A stretch of DNA of 10,662 nucleotides, taken from contig CALCEK010000074.1 of the NCBI GenBank assembly GCA_937900125.1, positions 1 to 10,662 of the forward strand, in the 5' to 3' direction. This DNA comes from an uncultured Treponema sp. (GTDB taxonomy: Bacteria; Spirochaetota; Spirochaetia; Treponematales; Treponemataceae). A model generated the notes under the pieces. The model made no database searches and was not told where the DNA came from. It worked only from the letters and a program-made list of their open reading frames with translations. Shown one piece after another: positions 1 through 6,361 of this stretch. Every line of letters starts with the position of its first letter. Position 1 is the first letter of the stretch. The position numbers were made by a program, and so were the translations under genes.

Positions 1-1316
1 GAAAAGACCGATTCCCCGTTGCGCTCGGCAAAATGCGTATGCTTGAGTGCGACAGCGAACACAGCTATCCCAGCCACGAGGCAATCGATTTTTATCATCA
101 CTACAAAGAAGACATTGCGCTGTTTGCGGAAATGGGCTTCAAGGTGTACCGAATGTCGATTGCGTGGACGCGAATTTTTCCGAACGGAGATGAAGCTGAA
201 CCCAATGAAGAAGGACTCGAATTTTACGACAAGGTGTTTGACGAATGTCACAAATACGGAATCGAGCCACTTGTAACGCTCGTGCATTTTGACGCTCCAG
301 TCGGATTGATAAAAAAATTCGGCGGGTGGAAATCGCGCGAAATGGTTACTTGCTTTGAAAAATACGCGAAAACCGTTTTAACTCGCTACAAGGACAAAGT
401 GAAATACTGGCTCACGTTCAACGAAATCAATATGCTCTTGCACTTTCCATTTATGGGCGCAGGCATTTTGTTTGAAGATGGCGAAAACGAAAATCAGGTA
501 AAATATACCGCAGCCCACCACGAACTTTTGGCAAGTGCGCTTGCGGTAAAAGCTGCGCACGAAATCAATCCTGCGATGAAGGTGGGCTGTATGCTTGCGG
601 CGGGGCAATTTTATCCGTACAGTTGCCGCCCAGAAGATGTTTGGGAAGCCCTAAGCGATGACCGCAAGAACTACTTTTTCATCGACGTGCAGAGCCGTGG
701 CTATTATCCGCCGTTCGCGCTAAAGCAGTTAGAACGCGATGGCGTAAAACTTCCGATTTTGCCTGGCGATGAAGAGATTTTGCGCGAGGGAACTGTGGAT
801 TTTGTAAGCTTTAGCTACTATTCTAGTCGTGTTAGTGCTTCTGCGGATTCGGACGTTCCGCGTGCAGATGGAAATGCTATTTTGCAAGCGGTAAAAAATC
901 CGCATTTAAAAGAAACGGCTTGGGGCTGGGCAATTGACCCGCAGGGTTTGCGCATTACAATGAATATGTTGTACGACCGTTATCAAAAACCGCTCTTTAT
1001 TGTAGAAAACGGAATTGGAACAAATGACAAAGTTGAATCCGACGGAACTGTAAATGACGATGAGCGAATCGATTACATGGCGCAACACATTTTGGAAATG
1101 GAAAAAGCTGTTGCGGAAGACGGAGTGCCTTTAATGGGCTATACGATGTGGGGTCCGATTGACATTGTTAGCGCGAGCACGGGCGAAATGAAGAAACGCT
1201 ACGGCTTTATCCGCGTGAACAAAAACGATGACGGCACGGGCGACCTTTCTAGGTCAAAGAAAAAGTCGTTTGCCTGGTACAAAGAAGTAATTGCTTCTAA
1301 CGGCGAAAATTTGTAA
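1..1316 (+). CDS. 6-phospho-beta-glucosidase (GH1), 5'-truncated by the window
   Basis: Cytoplasmic family GH1 retaining glycosidase that hydrolyses beta-glucoside 6-phosphates (cellobiose, arbutin or salicin type) delivered by a PTS. The frame is open from base 3, with residues DRFPVALGK before the first ATG at 33, so that ATG is internal and the true N-terminus lies outside the window, probably some tens of residues upstream. The (beta/alpha)8 barrel landmarks are in order: SIAWTRIFPNG, the acid/base Glu in TFNEIN (codon 423-425), and the nucleophile Glu in IVENGIG (codon 1005-1007). A C-terminal block S-A-S-T-G-E-M-K-K-R-Y-G-F at about 1170-1208 carries the Ser/Lys/Tyr pattern that binds the 6-phosphate and sets phospho-beta-glucosidases apart from plain beta-glucosidases. 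It heads a run of + strand genes with a HAD phosphatase and a LicT-type antiterminator, which supports a PTS role. Exact substrate unknown. Confidence 0.93.
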   Translation, partial: KDRFPVALGKMRMLECDSEHSYPSHEAIDFYHHYKEDIALFAEMGFKVYRMSIAWTRIFPNGDEAEPNEEGLEFYDKVFDECHKYGIEPLVTLVHFDAPVGLIKKFGGWKSREMVTCFEKYAKTVLTRYKDKVKYWLTFNEINMLLHFPFMGAGILFEDGENENQVKYTAAHHELLASALAVKAAHEINPAMKVGCMLAAGQFYPYSCRPEDVWEALSDDRKNYFFIDVQSRGYYPPFALKQLERDGVKLPILPGDEEILREGTVDFVSFSYYSSRVSASADSDVPRADGNAILQAVKNPHLKETAWGWAIDPQGLRITMNMLYDRYQKPLFIVENGIGTNDKVESDGTVNDDERIDYMAQHILEMEKAVAEDGVPLMGYTMWGPIDIVSASTGEMKKRYGFIRVNKNDDGTGDLSRSKKKSFAWYKEVIASNGENL

Positions 1317-1331
1317 AGGGAACAAAGTAAA

Positions 1332-1369
1332 TCCGCAAAGTGTGTGCAATAAAACGCAAACTTTGCGGA
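1332..1369 (+). terminator. Perfect 10-bp inverted repeat between glucosidase and HAD genes, terminator or attenuator candidate
   Basis: TCCGCAAAGT (1332-1341) is the exact reverse complement of ACTTTGCGGA (1360-1369), with an 18-nt loop. It sits 15 nt after the glucosidase stop and 24 nt before the HAD start. The bases that follow (AAATTCTTAAATTT) are AT-rich but have no clean U-run, so it may be a weak terminator, an RNA-stabilising 3' hairpin or an intergenic repeat. No LicT-type RAT sequence is visible around it. Similar arm sequence recurs in the hairpin at 3605-3635. Confidence 0.5.
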
Positions 1370-1393
1370 AATTCTTAAATTTAGGGAAGTTAT

Positions 1394-2197
1394 ATGAAAG
1401 CCGTATTTATTGATATTGACGGAACGCTTCTTCCGTTTGGGCACAATGCAATTCCAGAATCAGCGTGCAAGGCAATAATGCAGTGTCGCCAAAAAGGAAA
1501 CAAGGTTTACATAAACACGGGGCGGTGTCGCGCAGAAGTGCTAGATTCAATTACCAAGTTGGGCTTTGACGGAATTATCTGTTCAAATGCAATGTATATT
1601 GAAGAAAATGGAATCGTTCTTCATAATGAATATTTAGAGGCGAATCTTGTTCATCGTGTGGCGGATTGGCTTACGGCAGAGGAAATTGGGTTTTTCTTTG
1701 AGGGACAAACAAAAATTTGCGCAAGCCCGCTTTATTTTCCTCAGATGAAAAAAAGAGTCGGCGAGGAAAAAGTTCAGCACTTAGAAAAAGCGTTCCCTGG
1801 AATCCAAGAAAGACGTTTGGATTACACCGAGATTGCAAAAATCAATTTTATTCCAAAGGCGGATTCTTGTGCGCGAGCAAGAAAAGAGTTTGGTGCAAAA
1901 CTTCAAATCAACGAATGGTCGTTTATTGGAAACGAAGCTGGAATGGGCGAAATTACCTTGCCTGGCGCGGACAAAACAAATGGCGTTCGTTTTATGCTTG
2001 AGCGGACTGGCATTTTAAAAGAGGACAGTTTTGCTTTTGGCGATTCTGATGGCGATTTGGGGATGGTGAAATTTTGCGGAACGGGAATTGCAATGGGAAA
2101 CGCAACCGAAAATCTAAAACAAAATGCGGATTTTATTACGGACGATGTTTGTGAAAATGGACTTTATAAAGCCTTTGAACATTTTTCGCTATTGTAA
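1394..2197 (+). CDS. Cof-type HAD-IIB sugar-phosphate phosphatase
   Basis: A 267-aa cytoplasmic Mg-dependent phosphohydrolase of HAD subfamily IIB (Cof/YbiV-like); such enzymes usually remove phosphate from sugar phosphates or pyridoxal phosphate. All four HAD motifs are visible. Motif I is DIDGT at 7-11, with nucleophile Asp7 and acid/base Asp9. Motif II is NTGR at 41-44. The motif III Lys is in ADKTNG at about 194. Motif IV is GDSDGDLGM at 216-224, and it is followed by the typical MGNATENLKQNADFIT tail. The alpha/beta cap lies between about residues 85 and 190, and the length is normal for the family. The start has AGGGAAG (1384-1390) just upstream. It lies between the glucosidase and the antiterminator, and its stop is 8 nt from the next start, so it is very likely cotranscribed with licT. 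A role in clearing excess sugar phosphate is inference. Confidence 0.9.
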   Translation: MKAVFIDIDGTLLPFGHNAIPESACKAIMQCRQKGNKVYINTGRCRAEVLDSITKLGFDGIICSNAMYIEENGIVLHNEYLEANLVHRVADWLTAEEIGFFFEGQTKICASPLYFPQMKKRVGEEKVQHLEKAFPGIQERRLDYTEIAKINFIPKADSCARARKEFGAKLQINEWSFIGNEAGMGEITLPGADKTNGVRFMLERTGILKEDSFAFGDSDGDLGMVKFCGTGIAMGNATENLKQNADFITDDVCENGLYKAFEHFSLL

Positions 2198-2205
2198 GGG
2201 GTAAA

Positions 2206-3048
2206 ATGACGATTACAAAAATTCTTAACAATAATGCAGTTTGCGCTGATTCAGACGGAATTGAAACTATTGCAATGGGACGTGGTCTTGCGTTCGGACA
2301 AAAAGTTGGAAATGAACTTGACCCGCTAAAAATTGAAAAAACATTTGTTTTGCAAACAGAAGAAAAAAGGAATCGTTTTCAGCAATTTGTAAAAAATATT
2401 CCGCTAGAAGATATTTTGCTTGCGGAAAAAATAATTTCTTACGCGCAACAAAAAAATCCCACTCCATTTGACGAAAGCATTTACATAACGCTCACTGACC
2501 ATTTGAGTGCTGCCCTTGAACGCACTCGGCAAAATATCGCAATTACAAATCCGCTCACAAGCTTGATTCAAAGTTTTTATCCAACGGAATTTTCGCTCGG
2601 TGTTGACGCGGTAAAAATCATCAAAGAAGAAACTGGAATGTCGCTTTCTAAAGATGAAACGGCTTTTTTTGCAATCCATTTTATAACAGCGGAATTAGGC
2701 GATTCTACGCCTGGCTTTAGCACGGTGCTAAATTTTGTTAAAGAGGTGAGTGGAATTGTTTTGCGCAAATTAAAAAATCCTGTTGACGACAGTTCAATTT
2801 CTTGGCAGCGATTTTTGACGCACCTTTCTTTTTTTGCGCAGCGATTTATGTCTGGCGGAGAAAAAGTTACGCACGAAGCTCTTTTGTACGATTCAGTTGT
2901 AAAAACTTATCCGAATGCGCTTCCTTTGGTTGAAGAAATTTGTGCGTTTATAAAAAACAATTATTCTTACGAAGTTGGACTTGATGAAAAAACTTATTTG
3001 ATGATTCACATAAATCGTTTGCAAATTGAATTTGGAATTAAGGATTGA
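2206..3048 (+). CDS. licT: BglG/LicT family transcriptional antiterminator
   Basis: A 280-aa RNA-binding antiterminator. The N-terminal CAT domain (residues about 1-55, beginning MTITKILNNNAV) binds a RAT hairpin in the leader of its target operon and prevents a terminator from forming. Two PRD regulatory domains follow (about 66-170 and 171-280). The four conserved, phosphorylatable histidines are present: His99 and His158 in PRD1, His206 and His268 in PRD2. Family knowledge: PTS phosphorylation of PRD1, usually by the cognate EII, inactivates the protein, while HPr phosphorylation of PRD2 activates it. It starts 8 nt after the HAD stop with AAGGGG at 2196-2201. No RAT is visible in the window, so its target leader is probably upstream of the glucosidase operon. 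The family call is firm; the licT symbol is by family resemblance. Confidence 0.93.
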   Translation: MTITKILNNNAVCADSDGIETIAMGRGLAFGQKVGNELDPLKIEKTFVLQTEEKRNRFQQFVKNIPLEDILLAEKIISYAQQKNPTPFDESIYITLTDHLSAALERTRQNIAITNPLTSLIQSFYPTEFSLGVDAVKIIKEETGMSLSKDETAFFAIHFITAELGDSTPGFSTVLNFVKEVSGIVLRKLKNPVDDSSISWQRFLTHLSFFAQRFMSGGEKVTHEALLYDSVVKTYPNALPLVEEICAFIKNNYSYEVGLDEKTYLMIHINRLQIEFGIKD

Positions 3049-3064
3049 GGAAGAATGAAATTCT

Positions 3065-3343
3065 ATGTGGACTGAAAATGAATATGTTTTAATTACTTCG
3101 GCAGTTGGGGGAGAAAAAAATATTGTCAGCATCTCAAGTTGTTTTACTCGCGTAAGAATTCAGGTTGTAGATTTACACCGCATTCATTCTGACGTGCTAA
3201 AGACGCTCCCTCTTGTAAAAGGAATTCTTGTTCGCGGTGAAGAAGTTCAATTGGTTGTAGGCTTAGAAGCCACTTTGTTAGCTGAATCATTCAACAAGTA
3301 TTTTAAAGAAGCCCAAAAAGTTCCCTATCGCACTTGCATTTAG
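3065..3343 (+). CDS. Stand-alone PTS EIIB domain protein (glucose/beta-glucoside family)
   Basis: A 92-aa single-domain EIIB of the glucose-sucrose-beta-glucoside PTS superfamily. The signature is GGEKNIVSISSCFTRVRI, with the phosphocysteine at Cys26, followed by the VKGILVRGEEVQLVVG segment of the EIIB fold. It normally takes phosphate from EIIA and passes it to sugar bound by EIIC; here no EIIC or EIIA is fused or adjacent. It follows licT by 16 nt. The SD-like AGGAAG (3048-3053) is 11 nt from this ATG and only 1 nt from another ATG at 3055, which opens a frame of just six codons (stop TGA at 3073-3075). Initiation may therefore be inefficient or coupled. Next to LicT it could serve as a free phosphate carrier or as the regulator that phosphorylates PRD1; this is inference. 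Confidence 0.88.
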   Translation: MWTENEYVLITSAVGGEKNIVSISSCFTRVRIQVVDLHRIHSDVLKTLPLVKGILVRGEEVQLVVGLEATLLAESFNKYFKEAQKVPYRTCI

Positions 3344-3358
3344 GAATCGGCAAGCAAC
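3344..3358. other. Start of a 337-bp gene-free gap (3344-3680)
   Basis: The gap between the EIIB gene and ptsI has no credible gene. From left to right it holds a short spacer, a 13-bp tandem repeat array (3359-3421 with degenerate flanks), an inverted-repeat element (3451-3581), a 9-bp stem hairpin (3605-3635) and the ptsI promoter (3626-3654). A frame of 69 codons on the - strand (3514-3723) covers the repeats and the start of ptsI and has no protein-like features. Confidence 0.6.
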
Positions 3359-3421
3359 GCTTGAGGCAACTGCTTGAGGCAACTGCTTGAGGCAACTGCT
3401 TGAGGCAACTGCTTAGGCAAC
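3359..3421. repeat. Tandem 13-bp repeat array, GCTTGAGGCAACT x4 plus a degenerate unit
   Basis: Four perfect head-to-tail copies of GCTTGAGGCAACT lie at 3359-3371, 3372-3384, 3385-3397 and 3398-3410, followed by a unit shortened by one base (GCTTAGGCAAC, 3411-3421). Looser copies (GCAAGCAAC before, GCCCTAGCAACGCTTG after) flank it. The array is just downstream of the EIIB stop. A short perfect array like this is expected to change copy number by strand slippage. No coding or CRISPR character: there are no spacers. Confidence 0.9.
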
Positions 3422-3450
3422 GCCCTAGCAACGCTTGTGGCTTTGTTTCC

Positions 3451-3581
3451 CGTCATGTTGAACGCAGTGAAACATCTGTAGATTCTTTGCGGAACAAACA
3501 AAAAGTTTGCCGATTACAAAACGGCTTTTGTACAAAGATAACATAGATTCTTCGCGGGCAACACCCGCTCAGAATGACACG
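3451..3581. repeat. Dispersed inverted-repeat (MITE-like) intergenic element, copy 1
   Basis: The left end reads CGTCATGTTGAACGCAGTG and leads to a TAGATTCTTTGCGG segment. The right end, read on the - strand, is CGTGTCATTCTGAGCGGG and leads to CGAAGAATCTATG. The two ends are thus imperfect inverted copies of a GTCATxxTGAxCG...AGATTCTT module. A small perfect hairpin GCGGG-caaca-CCCGC lies at 3554-3568. A related element is at 5957-6036. I know this type as a dispersed intergenic repeat in treponemes and some other bacteria; copy number in this genome cannot be seen here. Confidence 0.65.
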
Positions 3582-3604
3582 CTAAAGTTGCCGAATGAAA
3601 AATC

Positions 3605-3635
3605 CTTTCCGCATAAATAAATTCCTTGCGGAAAG
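3605..3635 (+). other. 9-bp perfect hairpin just upstream of the ptsI promoter
   Basis: CTTTCCGCA (3605-3613) pairs exactly with TGCGGAAAG (3627-3635) across a 13-nt AT-rich loop. There is no U-run after it, so a terminator is doubtful. The right arm contains the putative -35 hexamer of ptsI (3626-3631), so a DNA-binding operator or an upstream read-through barrier are both possible. Confidence 0.5.
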
Positions 3636-3654
3636 TCGATTCTATTGGTATAAT
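3626..3654 (+). promoter_or_regulatory. Sigma-70-type promoter of ptsI with extended -10
   Basis: The -35 candidate TTGCGG (3626-3631), a 17-nt spacer and a perfect TATAAT (3649-3654) preceded by TGG (TGn extended -10) place the transcription start near 3661. The leader would be only about 20 nt, too short for an antitermination switch. The SD AAGGAG (3670-3675) is 5 nt before the ATG at 3681. Confidence 0.75.
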
Positions 3655-3680
3655 AAAAAAATATCGTTCAAGGAGAAGAT

Positions 3681-5321
3681 ATGAAACGCTACAATGGTAA
3701 ATCAATTTACAAAGGAATCGCAATCGGAAAAATTAAAATTTTTCAGAAAATAGTTTATGACACAACGCTTCACACTGTTGAAGATGCAGAAGCGGAAATT
3801 GAACGCTACAATAAAGCGCGCGATGTTGCAATCAAGCAGCTTCAAACAATTTACGCAAAAGCGGTAGAAGAAGTTGGTGAAGAAGCCGCTGCAATTTTTG
3901 ACGTGCAGTCAATGCTGATTGGCGATGATGATTTTACCGATTCCGTTTATTCGATGATTCGCGAGCAAAAGGCAAATGCTGAATATGCGGTTTTCCAAAG
4001 TGGCGAAACAATTAGCCAAGTCTTTGCCGAAATGGACGATGAATATATGAAAGCGCGTTCTGCGGACATTAAGGATGTGGCACACCGCGTGATAACAGTG
4101 CTTTGTGGCGGTTCGGAAGAAAATGTTGAATCGGACGAGCCTGAAATTTTGTGCGCTGATGATTTAACTCCTGCCGAAACGGTTGCTTTGGACAAGTCAA
4201 AAATTCTTGCATTTGTTACAAAATATGGCTCTTCGCAATCTCACACGGCAATTCTTGCGCGAACAATGAACATTCCCGCGCTTACTGGCGTTATTATCGA
4301 TTCTGAATGGAACGGAAAATTTGCCGTTGTTGACAGTTTTGCGGGCGAGCTTATTCTTGAACCCGATGAGCCAACTCTTAGCGAAAAAGAAAAACTCCGC
4401 AAAGATTGTATGGCAAAGCAAGAACTTCTTTTGCAATTAAAAGGAAAAGAGAGCGTTACAATTGACGGCAAAAAAATAAATGTTTACGCAAACATCGGGT
4501 CGGTTGCGGACGCAGATTTGGCTCTCGAAAATGATTCCGAAGGAATCGGACTTTTCCGCAGTGAATTTTTGTATCTCGGTCGCCACACGTATCCGAGCGA
4601 AGAAGAGCAGTTTGTCGCCTACAAAAATGTTGCTCGCAAGATGAAAGGAAAAAAGGTTGTCATTCGCACTTTGGATATTGGCGCAGACAAACAAGCTGAT
4701 TATTTTAAACTTGAGCACGAAGACAATCCTGCAATGGGCTTTAGAGCAATTCGCATTTGTTTAGACCGTCCAGAATTGTTTAAAACGCAACTTCGAGCAA
4801 TTTATCGGGCAAGCGCATTTGGAAATCTTGCAATTATGTATCCAATGATAATTTCTGTTGACGAAGTTCGCAAAATCAAAAAAATCTCCGCTGATGTTTG
4901 CTATTCGCTTAACAAAGAAAATATTCCTTATGGCGATGTGGAGCAGGGCATTATGATAGAAACGCCCGCTGCCGTAATGATGAGCGCGGAACTTGCACAA
5001 GAAGTTGATTTCTTTTCAATCGGGACAAATGACCTTACGCAGTACACGCTTGCAATTGACCGTCAAAACAGTCGCCTTGAAAACTTTTACGACCCACATC
5101 ATCCAGCGGTTCTAAAGGAGATTCAAATGACAGTCGAAAATGGTCACAAACACGGCTGTTGGGTTGGTATTTGTGGTGAGTTGGGCGCGGATTTGGACTT
5201 AACAGAAACATTTATTTCTATGGGGATTGATGAACTTTCTGTTTCGCCGTCACGCATTTTAGGTTTGCGCGATAAAATCCGCTCGCTTAATTCCAAAACC
5301 GCAAAATCAATTTTGCAATAG
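3681..5321 (+). CDS. ptsI: PTS Enzyme I, phosphoenolpyruvate-protein phosphotransferase
   Basis: A 546-aa cytoplasmic enzyme that takes phosphate from PEP onto an active-site His and passes it to HPr, the first step of the PTS. The N-terminal HPr-binding and phosphohistidine region covers about 1-230, with the active His188 in GSSQSHTAILAR. The C-terminal PEP-binding barrel covers about 255-540. It carries TLDIGADK (330-337; the usual TLDIGGDK with Ala for the second Gly), GLFRSEFLY (290-298), IMIETPAA, SIGTNDLTQYTLAIDR (446-461) and the proton-donor Cys498 in ICGELGADL (most homologues have CGEMAGD or similar). Length is slightly below the usual 570. It has its own promoter and a good SD, so it can be expressed apart from the licT genes. 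ptsH is not in the window. Confidence 0.95.
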   Translation: MKRYNGKSIYKGIAIGKIKIFQKIVYDTTLHTVEDAEAEIERYNKARDVAIKQLQTIYAKAVEEVGEEAAAIFDVQSMLIGDDDFTDSVYSMIREQKANAEYAVFQSGETISQVFAEMDDEYMKARSADIKDVAHRVITVLCGGSEENVESDEPEILCADDLTPAETVALDKSKILAFVTKYGSSQSHTAILARTMNIPALTGVIIDSEWNGKFAVVDSFAGELILEPDEPTLSEKEKLRKDCMAKQELLLQLKGKESVTIDGKKINVYANIGSVADADLALENDSEGIGLFRSEFLYLGRHTYPSEEEQFVAYKNVARKMKGKKVVIRTLDIGADKQADYFKLEHEDNPAMGFRAIRICLDRPELFKTQLRAIYRASAFGNLAIMYPMIISVDEVRKIKKISADVCYSLNKENIPYGDVEQGIMIETPAAVMMSAELAQEVDFFSIGTNDLTQYTLAIDRQNSRLENFYDPHHPAVLKEIQMTVENGHKHGCWVGICGELGADLDLTETFISMGIDELSVSPSRILGLRDKIRSLNSKTAKSILQ

Positions 5322-5330
5322 AATTGCCAA

Positions 5331-5954
5331 ATGCAACACGCTTGGATTTTGCTCATTGCAATGATTGGACACGTCCTTTGCGTGTGCGCTGACAGGTTGA
5401 TACTTTGCACGCCTGGCGGTCACTTTAGTTTTTCTGATATGAAGGACAACGCAAAGATGGCAAAACTTTTTGGGACTAAGCCAGCGAGTGACCCGTTGCG
5501 TTCAATCGTTTTAGGCACGCTTGCAATGTTCATGCAGTTCTTCGGCTATCTTGCGCTTGGAATCTGGATGCGAGAGTATTCAGCCCTGTGGGCAAATTTG
5601 ATGATAGTCGGAGCCGCGATGATTTATACCTTTGGACTTGCACATCACATACTCGGCTGTGCAACGGAATGGATATATATCAAAAGCAATCATAACGAGG
5701 AAGGGCTAAAGCTAACCTCCGAATTCTTTGGTAAAACCTCGACGACGATGATTGGCTGCTATGCGGGAATTCTCTTGTTTTCGGTTGCACATTTTGTACC
5801 AGTGGTGATGGGAATAACGACGCTTCCTGCGTGGGGCTGTGTGTTCAACCTTCTGCCGCTGTTTCTTGTGCAAGTTCCGTTCAACATTCCTGGCGCGGGG
5901 AATATCGCAGGGGCGGTGATGTACCTTGGTCTGTTCATCTTGTTTTTGATTTGA
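5331..5954 (+). CDS. Polytopic membrane protein of unknown function
   Basis: A 207-aa hydrophobic protein of a family I do not recognise with confidence. Hydrophobic stretches at about residues 3-25, 58-80, 86-110, 137-161, 166-183 and 189-207 suggest five or six membrane segments. A hydrophilic loop at 28-57 contains KDNAKMAKLFGTKPASDP, and a second at 113-136. Conserved-looking polar or special residues inside helices include His14, Asp21, the pair His105-His106 and Cys110, and PFNIPGAGN near the C-terminus. It starts 9 nt after the ptsI stop, in the same reading frame, and has no recognisable SD, so it is probably translated by reinitiation after ptsI. Cotranscription with ptsI is likely, but a PTS role is only inference. 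It does not show EIIC motifs. Confidence 0.7.
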   Translation: MQHAWILLIAMIGHVLCVCADRLILCTPGGHFSFSDMKDNAKMAKLFGTKPASDPLRSIVLGTLAMFMQFFGYLALGIWMREYSALWANLMIVGAAMIYTFGLAHHILGCATEWIYIKSNHNEEGLKLTSEFFGKTSTTMIGCYAGILLFSVAHFVPVVMGITTLPAWGCVFNLLPLFLVQVPFNIPGAGNIAGAVMYLGLFILFLI

Positions 5955-5956
5955 TG

Positions 5957-6036
5957 CTCAGTCACTCTGAGGAACATAGTTCCGAAGAATCTGTGTACGC
6001 TTTCCCAAGAAAAACAGATTCTTCACATTCGTTCAG
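5957..6036. repeat. Dispersed inverted-repeat element, copy 2
   Basis: Related to the element at 3451-3581. The left end has GTCACTCTGAGG leading to CGAAGAATCTGT; the right end read on the - strand has GTCTGAACG leading to GAAGAATCTGT. GAAGAATCTGT (5984-5994) and ACAGATTCTTC (6014-6024) form a perfect 11-bp stem with a 19-nt loop, and GGAAC-ATA-GTTCC (5971-5983) forms a second small hairpin. No U-run follows, so it is unlikely to be a simple terminator. It starts right after the stop of the membrane protein gene. Confidence 0.6.
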
Positions 6037-6121
6037 ACAATATGTTGTGTCCCACAGTTTGCAAAAAACGTGGATTTAGCTCAAAATGAGCATTACCAAA
6101 ATACAAAGAGGAGACACAACA

Positions 6122-6361
6122 ATGGAAAGTATACTTTATGTCGGGATGGATGTCCATAAGGACACGAATTCGGTCTGCGCTTATGACGCAAAAAATGACA
6201 GAAACATTTACGAGCACAAGATGAAGGCAAACTCAAAAAATGTCGTAAAGTATTTGAACAGCGTAAAAGAAAAAATGGGGGACGTTACATTTGTCTGTGG
6301 TTACGAGGCGGGCCCCACGGGATTCGGACTTTACAAGGAATTCTGCATCGCTGATAGTTGA
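6122..6361 (+). pseudogene. IS110-family transposase, N-terminal fragment
   Basis: The first about 73 codons of an IS110-type DEDD recombinase, whose full length is normally above 300 aa. The start MESILYVGMDVHKDTN contains the first catalytic Asp (Asp10) and VCGYEAGPTGFGLYKE the catalytic Glu (Glu62), both typical of the RuvC-like N-terminal domain. The start at 6122 is preferred to the in-frame ATG at 6086 because AGAGGAG (6107-6113) lies just upstream of 6122 and IS110 proteins begin near this point. Similarity stops at about 6338-6346. From there the sequence belongs to a PIN-toxin gene on the other strand, and the frame meets TGA at 6359-6361. The remaining RuvC acidic residues and the whole C-terminal Tnp domain with its serine are lost, so the fragment cannot transpose by itself. 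Confidence 0.85.

Noticed and set aside
1317..1393. RAT-type antiterminator target for LicT between the glucosidase and HAD genes
   Set aside because: The inverted repeat there lacks the conserved RAT sequence and no second overlapping terminator is present.
3359..3421. CRISPR array
   Set aside because: The 13-bp units are directly adjacent with no spacers and no cas genes nearby.
3505..3530. GCCG...CGGCTTTTG as an intrinsic terminator
   Set aside because: The stem is only 4 bp and the loop 9 nt; it lies inside the dispersed repeat, so it is too weak to call.
5331..5954. PTS EIIC permease encoded after ptsI
   Set aside because: The protein is half the usual size and has no EIIC signature; its hydrophobicity alone does not support a sugar channel.
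6086..6121. ATG 6086 as the transposase start
   Set aside because: The segment has no similarity to IS110 proteins, and the SD AGAGGAG lies inside it, just before the ATG at 6122.
6233..6337. The end of the toxin hybrid frame contains LVTTDK, resembling the C-terminal PIN motif
   Set aside because: It is the antisense of the conserved IS110 region around VCGYEAG and comes far too early (about residue 63) for the real PIN motif, so it is coincidence.
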